59,823 bases of DNA, taken from the NCBI RefSeq assembly GCF_003989795.1, contig NZ_RZHG01000014.1, positions 1 through 59,823 on the forward strand, given 5' to 3'. The notes under the pieces were generated by a model. That model was not told where the DNA came from. It saw only the letters and a program-made list of their open reading frames with translations, and ran no database searches. The DNA comes from Vreelandella andesensis (GTDB lineage: Bacteria; Pseudomonadota; Gammaproteobacteria; Pseudomonadales; Halomonadaceae). Below, one piece after another: positions 59,401 through 59,823 of this stretch. Both the position numbers and the translations under genes were made by a program. The number at the start of each line of letters is the position of its first letter. Positions within the stretch are counted from its first letter, which is position 1.

Positions 59401-59823
59401 CTGGGCACCACGGCTGACGGCACCATCGTGCTGACCGTCACCACCGGTAATCTGGTGGTGAACGCGGGCACGGCGGCAACCGATGCGATCTCGGCAGCCG
59501 GTACAGGCAACGTTCGCCTTGAGGCCGTGACTGGCAATCTGAGCCTGAATGCGGGGCTCAACGCGGGCAGCGGTAACGTCACCCTGCTGGCCTCTGGTGA
59601 TCTGTCGCAGGCCGCGGCGGGTGATATCACGACCACCAGCGGTGATATTGATATTGAGGCCGGTGGCAATGCCACCATGACCGACGGTGCAAGCAGCACG
59701 ACCACCGATGGCAATATTCGCTACAACATCACCGGCAGCCTGCTTCTGGGCAGCCTGAGTAGCACCAATGGCCACGTCAGCCTGATTGCCGACAGCATCA
59801 CCGATAGCGGTGCTGCCGGTAAT
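26491..59823 (+). CDS. Giant LEPR-XLL surface protein (3' end outside window)
   Basis: One uninterrupted frame of 11,111 codons runs to the window end. The N-terminus is basic and amphipathic (MFKRSKIAQLIKNAFK) with LEPRVLLSA at residues 20-28; it has no Sec signal core. The LEPR-XLL motif is known from the starts of very long bacterial surface proteins. Further along: a SPGNSPG beta-strand motif (143-149), beta-rich repeats to ~2280, a Pro/Asp/Leu-rich stretch (~2284-2420), RTX-like Gly/Asp repeats (~3781-3890), LGY modules (~4494-5050), a Trp/Tyr/Asn-rich insert (~6450-6920) and filamentous-haemagglutinin-like repeats to the end, broken by modules at ~7970-8770. It is probably a giant adhesin or matrix protein and the likely cargo of the adjacent export genes; both roles are inferred. 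No enzyme domain was recognised. Confidence 0.93.
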   Translation, partial: MFKRSKIAQLIKNAFKVEPLEPRVLLSADPVFGPVQAMMQRDASQDLLLEAQEVHVLDSVSENRRLLESEVEVYDRDAPADSEFAVVGTRVDVADMTTLAGNVSGDIDANSLTLSTLTIGAHDTLAGSGVAPFDVVIDGGIHSPGNSPGVQTLDGDLSYSADSQVLIELGGTGSEAYDQVNVGGTASFGGTLNVALWDDFTPTAGDEFIIYTFAEAEGRFDSASGLFDLSQNLYFDIEQTDTALTLITRELLPGMIASDLVAGANTSFSLLDESADLTAAADDLGSFLNLDYFNSLNPELTLAARLDAGGLMLAGDISLSYAESDSRLLIGLDGDLRIGDALTLSGEFGLERDVTNNRVLLAANDVTAVLSAGDFSVGLNSAQMGLVAGADGLALEATGSLFAELGSQVSLSASDAVLYFNDTDQSWSSQTLALGSLGYTFGKLEATDRQGVSVSNAELEIRDFVQARGGLSITRGEETLTLANGQPVTADVLAVGGRNLSGFVGLDGNSAGRTGFALSDLNLGLALLSDQADTGFTWLALQGTVGGVSLEGLPSDITISAEQLRLEINTASEGAQLIDFSATALSVATGGGDMIVLSFDAARGSLLSAAGELTLELAGFFSLAGSFAFERSNAEVRLADGSDRAVNMLTLGAERVSAFAGVNGQTPEALGLALNNLNFGLALMSDAENASQKWLALQGNTTSVGLVGIDDLTLAAQDLTLAINRNVSAQAETVAQTDQLIATELQLDTSGTTGAMTLALLGEAAVVGLLKGRSDSSARHKLTQSLVTLLKQAAPQHGGYSADDVDGHVVVLGNEADGFRLNFDGALAGIDFSSISASVDEGEAPVITVIQAGERIARPGLVADLDADLVVDFGAKALLVATGTDSALKLGIDGSRGEVIEAVGDLTLDVDGFVGLSGRFGFSSETRGEEQYLIAAGAGIDARLAAGDAAYVELLDADFGFLSNSTGELAFELSNGAFAAAIDGLGGVSADEVIIQYANATTTVAADTTLEALDLSYTFNNAIAADTVAFGVKGFSADVAGFVSLSGDLGFAKTGDDLIALGNNVSASLVATDSVYARLSSADFGLIVGAARTSFELTNGVFNANLDALGGVSAADVRVQYTNAAGAVDAGETLNVGDINYTFADAIAADTVAFRVEGFAANVADFISLSGDVAFSQADGDLVAVGSQVSATLEAGEAAYVRLSDASFGLVLGADGSTAFELKDGSFAAAIDGLGGVNADEVIIQYTNATTTVAADTTLEALDLSYTFNNAIAAETVAFGVKGFSADVAGFVSLSGDLGFAKAGDDLIAVGNNVSASLDAGPASVSLSNASFGLINKGTGGLVFALQEGQFAASLDPLANVSATAVSVRYASGASATKNETLAVGDISFTFADNVADGDIAIAAQGLSAVVAGVVTLDGDGSFSTNSQGDIQVDFGGSLEIDGLFALAGTYQLLFDAAAGETRIAGVDMGFTVEIAGTEMINLADGSGGLLLNSEGVAGTLSGDLALLGGVPGVTLDANAFSATFNTMQRSVKETFTLGGQSVTLDAKAGPGYLSMRSELATVGLMGIDVSGEVGFEKSTTADGDQLVAYFNDASINGFDGAGTGDVSLDISDAQGVFALLPGESMVGRLSFTSDLELPGVEAGGDAVIYFNDLGRAITLEGDFGVLEIDAAGQDNATVWVEVAVELELDLSFPGIELSGVFSLATSQSVGGSTVVIGNQVNGFIGDNLSSGIGLQLTNGQGFFIEQDGAKAGYITGRVSLVGVTGVTMASTLTLRYSQFTGAFSDTFTVGGEDISIEFTSQEVQLADTPFMQVSGEDVDLAIGDLISLRGDFAFGQLGNELLAIGRGVSASLDAGPAGVSVEGADIGLVMGPDSLGFETKNGEFAAAIDNFAGVSADAVTFRYRENDPGIAANDVITLGALSYTFEQAFGVSDGSEVFFEAEGVDADLFGIVSLSGDMSFGVADGALNASGTDFALAFALGDTIQAGMRNADFDLSYGQTLSFEVDGTLYLKAFDLVDVELDVSLSQEFFSVTLDDGSEATVALMTFAEENIDFFAGNNGIGFGLEDADFGLGIAVQVTDPSEYWVSAKASATQAGFTGIDLLTVEANAVDLIINTASESGRAIDYSAAPLTLTRGLGVKLGSEEIDSGDETNIVFDMAGLKQGISGDLSLNLLNAVQVDGRFTFSNQTQKIALNDGTTTTVDALTFSAEGADGFVGVDLGGDDRFGFEIEQLDFGLGILTDRNNTNRQWTVMQTDIGRLGFVGLPGVDIDAFDIGFSYLQNPLDGLGINFDLTPLDFGDLDLSFDIGMPDLGLNMDLPDWSLPDLALELGFDIDVSWPDISFPDLALALPNLDLPGLTFNVPSVPSVDWPELSLGELFPDVDWPNLELPDLLALLGGLNLPDFDIAFDFGQLPSIGSLLQFNGLFDIDLFGLARFEQFMEIELEFETLVLNDGSIEDVMYFTLGAANLDIFAGVGDRNDGGAGLAIDDLDLAAALVLGLGGDAWVSAKASTNFIGLIGMPALTLKADQAELVINTASNGRVIDYSAKELSIPLGLGGNVGGIEASTGGESHLVLDIDGGRDEIFAIDLAGATLAIDNFVHLSGDISFALGKEDNVILGTDLADTGQSFDTIDIVGTGMNAFVGIGDPYFGVGDPDGAIGIFANGVDFAFSQYRNDDYTLNAMDLQIDQAGVVGLDPVLTATLQNVRAAMNIAAKAPETDAFAWIDFQRTYGVKGREMQTAGGSVFLDHDQRVQIAASVQHAKISVAEFLHLEGSMAFSKGETRQLVRVETGILSNLGLDAIYHDVEIMTLGASNLSGYAGIGDPDSDDFIGLDVRDVDLGLSLMTATGFAGIKIDGIEKSLPKYISGKASVGSAALRGMEEVLDARLEGIEVNINTGLIKGLEKAALILPMPYIDLTQSGLDPSALFDELKLDLPSLELPALPELPPGLPLGSVEDIFKILQGVQGILDGDLTSVFNQLALPKIGQPVFGEQGLRVETGDPDSPVFLDFDQEIIQAKVEYFEGLSGFLQVSGSVAFTKLGGETVTLSNGQEREVTSLALGMTNVFGFYGVGDYWGNNSDGRIDGSVRNDIAVGLAIEDLTMGAVLMLDTDLSNPAAYAAVQADLVSASLVGIDGLTLAARSLTLDLNQAISGGDFAVVDFSRSTYETADGSIAAGYRIDTGNPDEPVVLMFDERLVRVQGEANFDLFGLATLDGVFELELTDDELTIFADASAEVGGFLSGNAQALLVLNRAGLAARFGLTEVDLELGPVDLNVESLEFVMNTTGDVVTYDVPEEFEASRGLPDILEISNIPPGQETPSDFFVALAGNGSLTLLDALAMKGGFSVLVAKERTELNLNMTLDLPVLEPVSATGTLGLDTGVDAGLYGSLQVGTPRDRTLIEVAGVFSLEANALLQINTTRSTQRVDMLKLDENGNVIPGEIERVDLGAQTLRISGGGAISVGVIKMAGAVDLLIDSSGLQADLDMTLDLGAFGALEFAGAAAFINDGSETIFALRAETNVSLGIASIGINADALLEINTGSSDYTTLGGDVIAGNTLFNLELDGAIKILAFNVDFEGGMSIVDDVFEIRLDQASIDFFGFVEVNASGYMRSDGDFELTGAVDITVDMAIIELNAGMSMTFSNKLFAASVYGSLDISLDLGFFEINETLAGFSGEIELTEASASLEATATIAGISVSGGYSWSWGAPPVITTQVGNTLYLNAGDVIDRYGDAGGKLYGDILHESYRVEAVTNDKGEAIAGAVKVSALGETSQHSGVSNIVFTGGSGNDTLYVGRGVDATLNIDGGAGRDTFIIMGGASDSVIRGGKGNDSFIGGDVSGMRFFGEQGNDAFQGGQGAAIIDMGTGKDSIVTGTGNDRITVSGASEVEIEVRGGDNAIRIENTGYAVLDLKAGNNDISADWVGGMEIAGGSGGDTLTFDTLAMNSALNLSDRGLSYGDRTLSMDDAVEAVVINETATADLILTQADGYSWGSVDLELTTAGALDVRLADLVAEQGHFNLQAAGIRGTLTTQLDALTLVNLGTASNLADIVIRESDSLRIVDGGRGSKGGLYAIAGLIDVELAARESLLSLRSGAIEAASGGSLRLLADDIDFASGDNQVRGSGELRLRTMALTGQGYRIGSAGQSTYGNDYSINGATGFMELGMRDLSALQTGFSQITIGHEGDNVDMYVGDVEDRTQAGGFTFNAKLMDATTLQADSIQIVGDVQAAQTLRVQGRVMEVLRNNVHDGLGQPDAGLYARDTEIALSEQLVVTGWIKGDDSVSIDVQGSTGTDALVTYGSEPNSITADTGSTIQTFNDNSVITLNSSASIISATGIFVGGDGSRIETDAGTGLLLLEGGTLSAQGDDTSMTLRSTDYLHVNSGAAILVGAAFRYEGDTPVAYKTGERTELTIDTAGELRLSGSVTTGGGMTLNYGETVSDYAEYFDTLPGKTLTQTQNQARIATLLSALGNGVVSDELRQLLTEGELSLAGNASLVSIDNFTPFAALADEAKVAIAESLGYVAHPDGGFYTAETQQFFTAIEVGDNSTAANDARAAALGYTKLEGTHYFNARSGEVFETLVQGPSADYSNAQIDWAAFDVAAPASNASFDALTTAQQEAVARSLGYSVEPQFEFSRKQPTGEPDDNRSTFGIYFYDPDANWGDNDPGAEALLSELNIDQKIAAAKYLGQFPEFDSREIDWGILETPDATTAFSSLTTAQKTRVADSLGYATTISGYYFTNLSATPDKRIVRTFEQGVVTDYENKDIFWGSAGAPDANASFASLTTDQQQVVAASLGLDVVTGVSYFNPNALVGEQMVNGFLIGNRVDYDLLDWGGPGEPEDASASFESLSFEQRLRVAESAGFSLFEQQVYLSDVNNPDTGRPTIVTQATIGGEFTVDDIDWGIDLKAPAADTSWQELTSAQQDRVLEEIGFYRFNGQLWQNDANGELRLTLISESDSETSYDYRNSDIAWTRIPKPASDALFDSELSDAELDARGQSKLTSFQQFKVLEALGLERYQQMVYHTATPDAANNLNALMTTFTEGVHYRNDAIAEQVDEVSQNRWLLQDNDSRYLVYALDEDNDGVVDAIQIQQPHELTGQRGYGFLLDGTLTTLDDGEGITIAGDNDSPIIVRGNIELLGDNADLTFDTQGFIYWEGFANVTGDISFSAAGASNSDDARLNGASIYVADTARLNTLGAATTIDLSGAQDLILNGDVVAGGEIGENGVTWVGQGDATVNLSAGQRILIDTAVSASKAVNVVTTGTPGADDDGVSVTVTTAGGLSAAGQTSDGSGGRVSIDALGHIQAAGTLLAGGVMRQTFDEDGNLTAQETLWSEEDSTLSLKAGGQLWLGAMTLATDGELVEIGGTFRANQQITLEGGSGRVREGSSDGIGVRMPGGARVATANADGEIRILSADDAELLGLMVAGGEVRDHFDERGFSLGTTREYGNGASQITIEATTGQIRLGRDLYAGSLLDVRGGLGSVDPTQDYADQGIVVFGSSSLRTGLANAAINLSSAGNLHVLATPWSRELQAAGFIEFAQGDISADITLDVTLDLGTHKVRGEVTVAKNDTLDNTNTSALAADLRAALYATDFTVVETSGSGPALNTTQRITDQQLAVRLEDSRLKLTSFYDFSLLTANAVGAERLGFTQLANGDVAANNHYALDASQSGSVINLGKAGAAGGKVTIDNHIVGHDGINFLAGASGEGLQLGTTGTFETRAGNIELNPVGDSVIEGSFIAAGRNADILIDASRSIEIRGDLTATRNIIVTAGQGREEGVTSIYTHASAEFQSSGSSGKIRFIGLNDVTLNSLIGQNNPGLTEVSAIAELGTLTLAKEAGNITTAGQLILKGDNVIIEGVLSSTRATPSTLDNEVLIQANQDITLNGDLSLAGSLRVQAGDDLRIFNTTIANLGDGQRARYIAGGELLVGNADPQAGDTASYAAVLQAASLLELSAGERLVLGADAQLYSAADNSRISLNGARIELAGEARAGTTLDEDQNRTVTGDNAILDIRSDRQIHLGGDRLNDTQQLVAAGATLRASGEIRLRAGADASGIGISMNRTSSVMADDRVQLSATGQLQLNGVIRAEAAGASALLTSDSLISIDNLIHANAELTLQGGTHSSNQGVWVKNVVLDGETLVSGGVLDVAADGVIRINANDGLLLEGMLGQLDDDMAPLAGSLDARSSGGNLTLTGSINVRDDIVLVANQVNILAGGYAYATATGAEIFLKGRDSLTLAAANAPDPQAILKADRLVHLAAPMVSVAGLIEVTDAAGLVLVNADDQLLVTGRIASAGDVRLQSGVDMQLDRATLETPLAVSTLGNGALQVTNAGVINAGGDIDMRTGGDIMLQAAAKAGAEQTFMRPVVQVISEDIEVVIGTRQVAVGTIQVPVISWIDTTIVEEVDQKLVKVGNEFIAMDVTLTQTGYYNPKAPTGEKFRETFIEGIDYNNSEIDWSDAGTEALPSRSATAPTGLQYFQTGYRGFTQLNDAQRQAVLNHLGYMPVFDLSYSSTDGTSNKVTLNTTRNGVTSSSEVTPDWAGNAEKVYYIDVAGWRDKYVVMPEGANADIGNIISQGTARYLDNDTTRDGQSNGDWVVNAGGASGEYVGRYQDDAGVDYRQLTSDYYFPNDGYPGNRNEPHNPVEDGEANWQVTYRENSGNRTFDIQSRSDDSIKLRNPDWVWQSGPGYTNVDSSNITLTGEQNTALTTYQNGRYTDHITAFQNYITALATDTSSLSQTALSERAGEFGFRFNYWNDWTRISSVRVDNDDGSTWGPYDDEDEVPNFQNVRDWNGESAAADRWYWNLTTMVGGGHDREWGNTGDYGPNINQNLYNQYANYNHQIKLGIRYDGSGGGDRIFAYFDVRSRGTDITSETYQDYAYDWTSQWHDVFDKRTQLSYEVKYQAEDINNFRPVYETINLPVMVTTFENRTDWQTQELTGTETITRAEITEQTVNGIGAAFGETTLLGHNINLQAGGRATLSVQASAVNDFNVTSGKTLQVRGLSVAGADFAAPAELSAGNTLALNSRAAMTLTAASRLSAADISLDATGALSAQGVVGTDANTDQGVTNTQTLSLSAGADLSISGILLADNAMTLKAGEGIGRDGGITLASTAQLTTTAAGSGITMTTGEFGGSLSLGSALVQAQGANSTVTLTVVDGAINQTGGLVSAHRLTATADNRLSMVGKNADDTRVAVTQFAEVDLTLERAGELTLFNRGALTLVDVEVADGAIDITNIGDIHVTRAVALGNSDRNDIHLTTYRSGAITSADISVETLTTAGRGDVTINAQGTVTRANETAADLVADVLIIDAMAPITLNTQVNEARITTTRAGHVTLAQSDRRLTLSATEVLDGSLLVQAQGDVVLDNVTLASNRTVNTLTVNATGDIALGRVVAGVLLADGDALPVSEDADGNAVTDVTSAITVTLTAGGQIRESVTDDAVDLIAGTLVARATSGIIDLDVALNQLDAVTTAGDIRVQDRDGSREASQGLRILQAVTAQNSDSRVVIEAVNNIITAAATQITGDYVRLVSQQGDIQVVTPTDFDANDNSGDSIDYTQGIGFSAVAGSLELYRFFTADKSMEYRAGERYLFGSGDAQSSRLPGDMTSDEIIIQTGGTLSIDGTLTVRDRLELISGANISVAGDIVARDGNADIGEVVMRASGENDVVSFTDVNESGSTAGTSQGSGFINIVTDSLKATNFDLRAARDIEVILEDDWALTGFIGGLEGFESAQNIRLQIGGNLSVTGGIIGAKTLIDVQANSISADGASVFIADDFQVRTSNAIQVNTLVNSISAESTLEGAIEINEATDLTATRIRAANGSIDVSTGGDLRAREITNTAAGDNILLNAGGNLYLDRVETATSQGTEKTSGSIKVDAKQQILELQTIDGVYDNTSADLFAFNVSLRQGDGSPQFTVLQSASDVGVDGRIEVRTTQTGNGGVATGATEQTAAGLFSDLGAVASADTTTIQPAGVNAAQSEQLNLALSYTPMPTTRLSFDIDGTSVAVQVGDTVNGVEVTADRASLLDALAHKLAALDVIAQADTNANGVRITGELNQAFTLGQLSLTETRDSDVTADFLDIAALVTAAGNSLAQVSTLGFTTFIDGAKYKLDLSAVTDNDNGDAEVYPAASYFVTADSNGDFDSLQTILEEFRTQIVADHALFDAADLDVAQAANGAWQLTLTANAENQAYTLEASVREPQTVNTQSWGTPIQQADANQPQQNLINFYGSFDATHVYEVTVDGATARVYGSDVTFAPGDAVTAGTFTDLGTELVKLLADEGITATADTNAGLALTLEKGNNEAFSVDNVNVLDGTDTGLAIKDGYWSNASRFDVPLQDADGGDPQISEVRFTELQPQPERAYTLVIKGTSYTASGETEQDAGGAVDATRTQTAGQPVIWEVIFADQLADAISEGRTYTLALEASVDGETVSEGYSLAPQTDDTWEGLLTQLAGFMGESKLVTASADAATRKLTLTGLANDLTISLDAAAVTTKTATWNDIAADLQAQINANIAGLTITAVDADNANDLRAGLRLQNADAFNLSDALSQDSTLAPIDITQISGTSATEVRSISFNALDVAPKDRFSLAVGSNSDNTTAYTYTATTGDTLAIVLAGLRDATNADTALSVTATVSGNQLVFTADQPNTGFFVGEVQVIREVVTDISSRLSSARISEAGSEQVQISTVAFSGDTSSEIQYVVSITSGVATETYTAQPGIDGVTATWTSVIDSLITQINAGTATTAEKEGASGLRLTANATNTPFTLTASTENTAITSGTSLPTVEGDFVLTIPELPEGTVFNGMIATGSLSVVALPTVAGQALNLTAQNGDLVVVESLNIGSGSMVLNAPNGGIALGGQVTANTLTATVLNNFTLNADINRLAVTFTGSGDLTLNQSSTDTLTISELDLAGGDVLLNVVGNVVIESLTGSGGDLVINTQGSVTFGSGVNGSLDSVTIVAGGDVTGSINADRLSLVTDGIVNLANTGALNITRLDSQGKAITLSATDALTVDTELTLADNAALSLKTTAGAITLNQAITSDGGTVTIEAANGLSLSGLADITSSSGALTLDAGSGALTINTQAHVQAGSGQISLLAGGDITLSKLRSSANTLVITSGGALLDAGDSVADIDAGNATLVIGAVDGVGHATIGGGTLEINVAKLDLANTGSGDIWLENVGELEIQRLDQQAGGSVSVSTLDGAIIIGTAASSTGLNATSGQVNLYAGGDSANVRLNQDIVTTGGGVMVTAEDGDLTLAAGIRVAGEGNIVLRTPAGSVLVDALYSGWRMDGAAFDANIDWAMRRGKFVVNQASGEIRTAKVEPYEVPNHIANNQVLRASDGPYLQTQGSLNIAAQGRVGQQVNGFLFSPLALVVDASQINVNSSQRETVKIIATGDVTVVQDGNVSGSRGGSTDISSLSGSQTISAPVDAGGENITIISDSAEISEDLRSTGAILSIRPIDSTRPIILGDVLRSSEDTLHLGLEELDRIQPGFSQVVIGDDSGSYAIHIGDRDTVQTVITRNNLVISNPQSGGHTYINQDLVALNGSSIIMFGSGNTTDWAANVAAEGNLTINDSILVDGDVGAISGARLVTVDDSTGFNVGDLVFQGTDLANSTSQAIVHQVSGTMVFLDDISGAFNVGELLKVDGEATSSNVSAVSLNNSGSITLGSLNNIHGLNAKDGAVSSNLDLKANDGNITINASVGDSEPLSGLNITDALDVTFNKSVNINGDLVINASGKVTFNADLVLSGNLIVKGADRIFFSNDIEVSVGNGKTIYLQADTLDLPKSEKSMTAGNGTLIIETTTLNRAINLAGPVSNNNNDVLEISNTDLAALNPGFERIIIGREVDGKAESGAGNVRIGATGDPEAYTFRDAIEIYGGNITVEDYIAQGRLLWSLNDMSLIAEKNIVLKNGVMVETRPSITSGNTLTLFSEKGRVVQENSLNTPISEALRADNLKVQAAEGISLLWTEMNTLTAVNTGSQGDIRIHTQANSTFAIDGDLNILSARQTHSEGEGSISLSTELGNIALSAAGNTAVLSGTTRAANNIVADTATDLDTQTLIVASSGITTEGSGAITLVASTTANQSGDDPVALKVADDGKTLALAATVRSTTGAITLLADGKISNTATGIIENTGLGTIDITSNAGGIEQGGNILSAGGQIELTASSANGYIQMDAEALTDASIGGTTTGSITLVAGNDITLARLNAVDAIELTADANDSGIGAIQSVAGFSSAYRHLAGETTIVTLSAGTGIGTAATALTTTIAGLTATNSVSGGLYLHEDTDLEVLEADGISLAGTGGDAVLRLLNGSLTISGDINLTGGSGNLLLEALNDGRTADIIVQANINSTRGSISVLADDAITLSNGSDQIEIRTAAAEQTIELLASGGALAMSSAARLQTNQGNIRAQAGTNITLGLLDARSVSDRNGNGVLTHQASWGNISLIAGTAIIDAASDGDSAVDLFANSLRMEAGTAIGISANSIETEALTLAARAANGAIFITEATALTLGSVADVTVNRVSTDGTTVATPAGVNVADNLNGLAITNGNHDLVLISNTGKLTVADAVSVSGSGNIRIEAEDGGLEIQQAITTGSGHISLLAAGSMDFAAAGDITTGAEGASSTLDIEVTGADSAITMAADTQLQTNGGNLRLAATGDIQLGLLDARTATDRGAQTLADQANWGDISLVTTGGSIIDAGAEANIIVDIYANRLRLQAATAIGEAATHLNIEVAQLSALATAGALHITEQTALNIASTAVTVNRVKADGSIIGSIVTDGPQNDVTSGSDLALVLIDGALVLDSTGAINAAGNLLLQAGGAGNDLTINAAVTNSAGHTSLQAGRDILVNADISATADGKTLDLLAGRDVAMADGTSITSANGDIRLDATAGGITSELLNAGTANLALLAGTSIADRDGASLITANSLLLNAGTLIGSAANVLNAAVNTLTATSAGDQFITETDGLTVDSVTVSAQRVGSTALDADLTAMTDAQEDLGTTADGTIVLTVTTGNLVVNAGTAATDAISAAGTGNVRLEAVTGNLSLNAGLNAGSGNVTLLASGDLSQAAAGDITTTSGDIDIEAGGNATMTDGASSTTTDGNIRYNITGSLLLGSLSSTNGHVSLIADSITDSGAAGN
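29446..30690 (+). repeat. ~373-bp tandem repeat within the giant gene
   Basis: Four units start at 29446, 29818, 30193 and 30565 (spacing 372, 375, 372 bp). Units 1 and 3 are nearly identical at DNA level (both encode ADEVIIQY and TTTVAADTTLEALDLSYTF), while 2 and 4 are diverged. A further distant copy lies near 32130-32360. The alternating identity points to recent recombination or duplication of a two-unit block. Confidence 0.85.
33340..33790 (+). repeat. Pro/Asp/Leu-rich segment of the giant protein
   Basis: About 150 residues built from short LPDL, FPDL, WPDI and SLPDLAL-type units with little Gly or Asn, unlike the flanking beta repeats. A shorter, similar stretch lies near 35280-35350 (LDLPSLELPALPELPPGLPL). 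It may be an extended spacer or hinge. Confidence 0.75.
37831..38150 (+). repeat. RTX-like glycine/aspartate block of the giant protein
   Basis: Successive GGSGNDTLY, GGAGRDTFI, GGKGNDSFI, GEQGNDAF and GTGKDSIV, GTGNDRITV units follow the nonapeptide rhythm of calcium-binding RTX repeats. This is the only clear block in the visible part, and it sits about 3,800 residues from the N-terminus rather than at the C-terminus. Confidence 0.75.
39970..41640 (+). repeat. Array of LT-x-x-Q / LGY modules in the giant protein
   Basis: About seven diverged units of roughly 70-90 residues share a helix like SLTTAQKTRVADSLGY, a following aromatic strand and an Asp-Trp-Gly/Ala turn (IDWG). One more unit appears at ~45740-46000 (FTQLNDAQRQAVLNHLGY), followed by the Trp/Tyr-rich insert. 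The module matches no domain I can name. Confidence 0.75.
50400..52800 (+). repeat. Repeated non-helix modules interrupting the haemagglutinin-like repeats
   Basis: Several modules of ~90-130 residues share a YTLVIKGTSYTA-like strand, a short helix with LL-x-x-L-A or IV-x-AGLR, and a T-x-D-x-x-G-x-x-L-T-x-T strand. The pattern resembles inserts in flagellin- and cadherin-like proteins but is too weak for a name. They sit between two long stretches of Gly-Asp-Ile/Val beta-helix repeats. Confidence 0.55.
57676..59370 (+). repeat. ~729-bp long-period repeat in the giant gene
   Basis: A unit beginning at GLLDAR (57676) recurs at 58405, sharing GNISLI/GDISLV, SIIDA, AIG-x-x-A, TEAT/TEQTAL and VTVNRV in the same order. 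A third, diverged copy covers ~59140-59370. Each unit contains about ten short beta-helix rungs, so whole blocks of the helix have been duplicated. Confidence 0.8.

Overview
The window looks like a chromosomal segment of a moderately halophilic gammaproteobacterium, most likely Halomonas or a close relative. That guess rests on mid-range base composition, acidic proteins, an E. coli-type GdhA and Rnk, a SapC-family protein, a self-sufficient CYP116B-type P450 and giant LEPR-XLL proteins. It comes from gene content, not from a search.

The main content is two paralogous copies of what appears to be a dedicated export system for giant surface proteins. Module 1 (1-8877, + strand) starts with the 3' end of a giant repeat protein. 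Four tightly packed genes follow: a GAF-HlyD hybrid, a PqqD-like/M50-peptidase/HlyD hybrid, a short SecA-like ATPase and a small periplasmic adaptor. Module 2 (17678-59823) has the order sapC, small adaptor, GAF-HlyD, M50-HlyD and SecA-like (last two overlapping by 4 bp). A converging OmpR-type regulator comes next, then a divergent giant gene that begins at 26491 and is still open at the window end: 33,333 bases, 11,111 codons. Its N-terminus carries an LEPRVLLSA motif and no classical signal peptide. No ABC exporter, RND pump, TolC or TpsB gene is present, so the SecA-like protein is the obvious candidate motor, the M50-HlyD and GAF-HlyD proteins candidate inner-membrane/periplasmic parts, and the giant proteins candidate substrates. 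This working model is inferred from synteny and domain content.

Between the modules (8.9-17.6 kb) lies unrelated cargo. It comprises an orphan ATPase, gdhA with a clear terminator, rnk, and a divergent pair of an IclR regulator and a CYP116B-like P450-reductase followed by an orphan TRAP solute-binding protein. A 266-bp internally deleted IS5-type element sits just upstream of the sapC promoter.

The giant gene is modular. It has an N-terminal LEPR-XLL leader, long beta-rich repeats (including a ~373-bp DNA-level repeat), a Pro/Asp/Leu-rich segment, an RTX-like glycine/aspartate block, a family of LT-x-x-Q / LGY modules used at two places, a Trp/Tyr/Asn-rich insert, and more than 10 kb of filamentous-haemagglutinin-like repeats. 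The many long open frames on the opposite strand here are shadows of the biased codon use.
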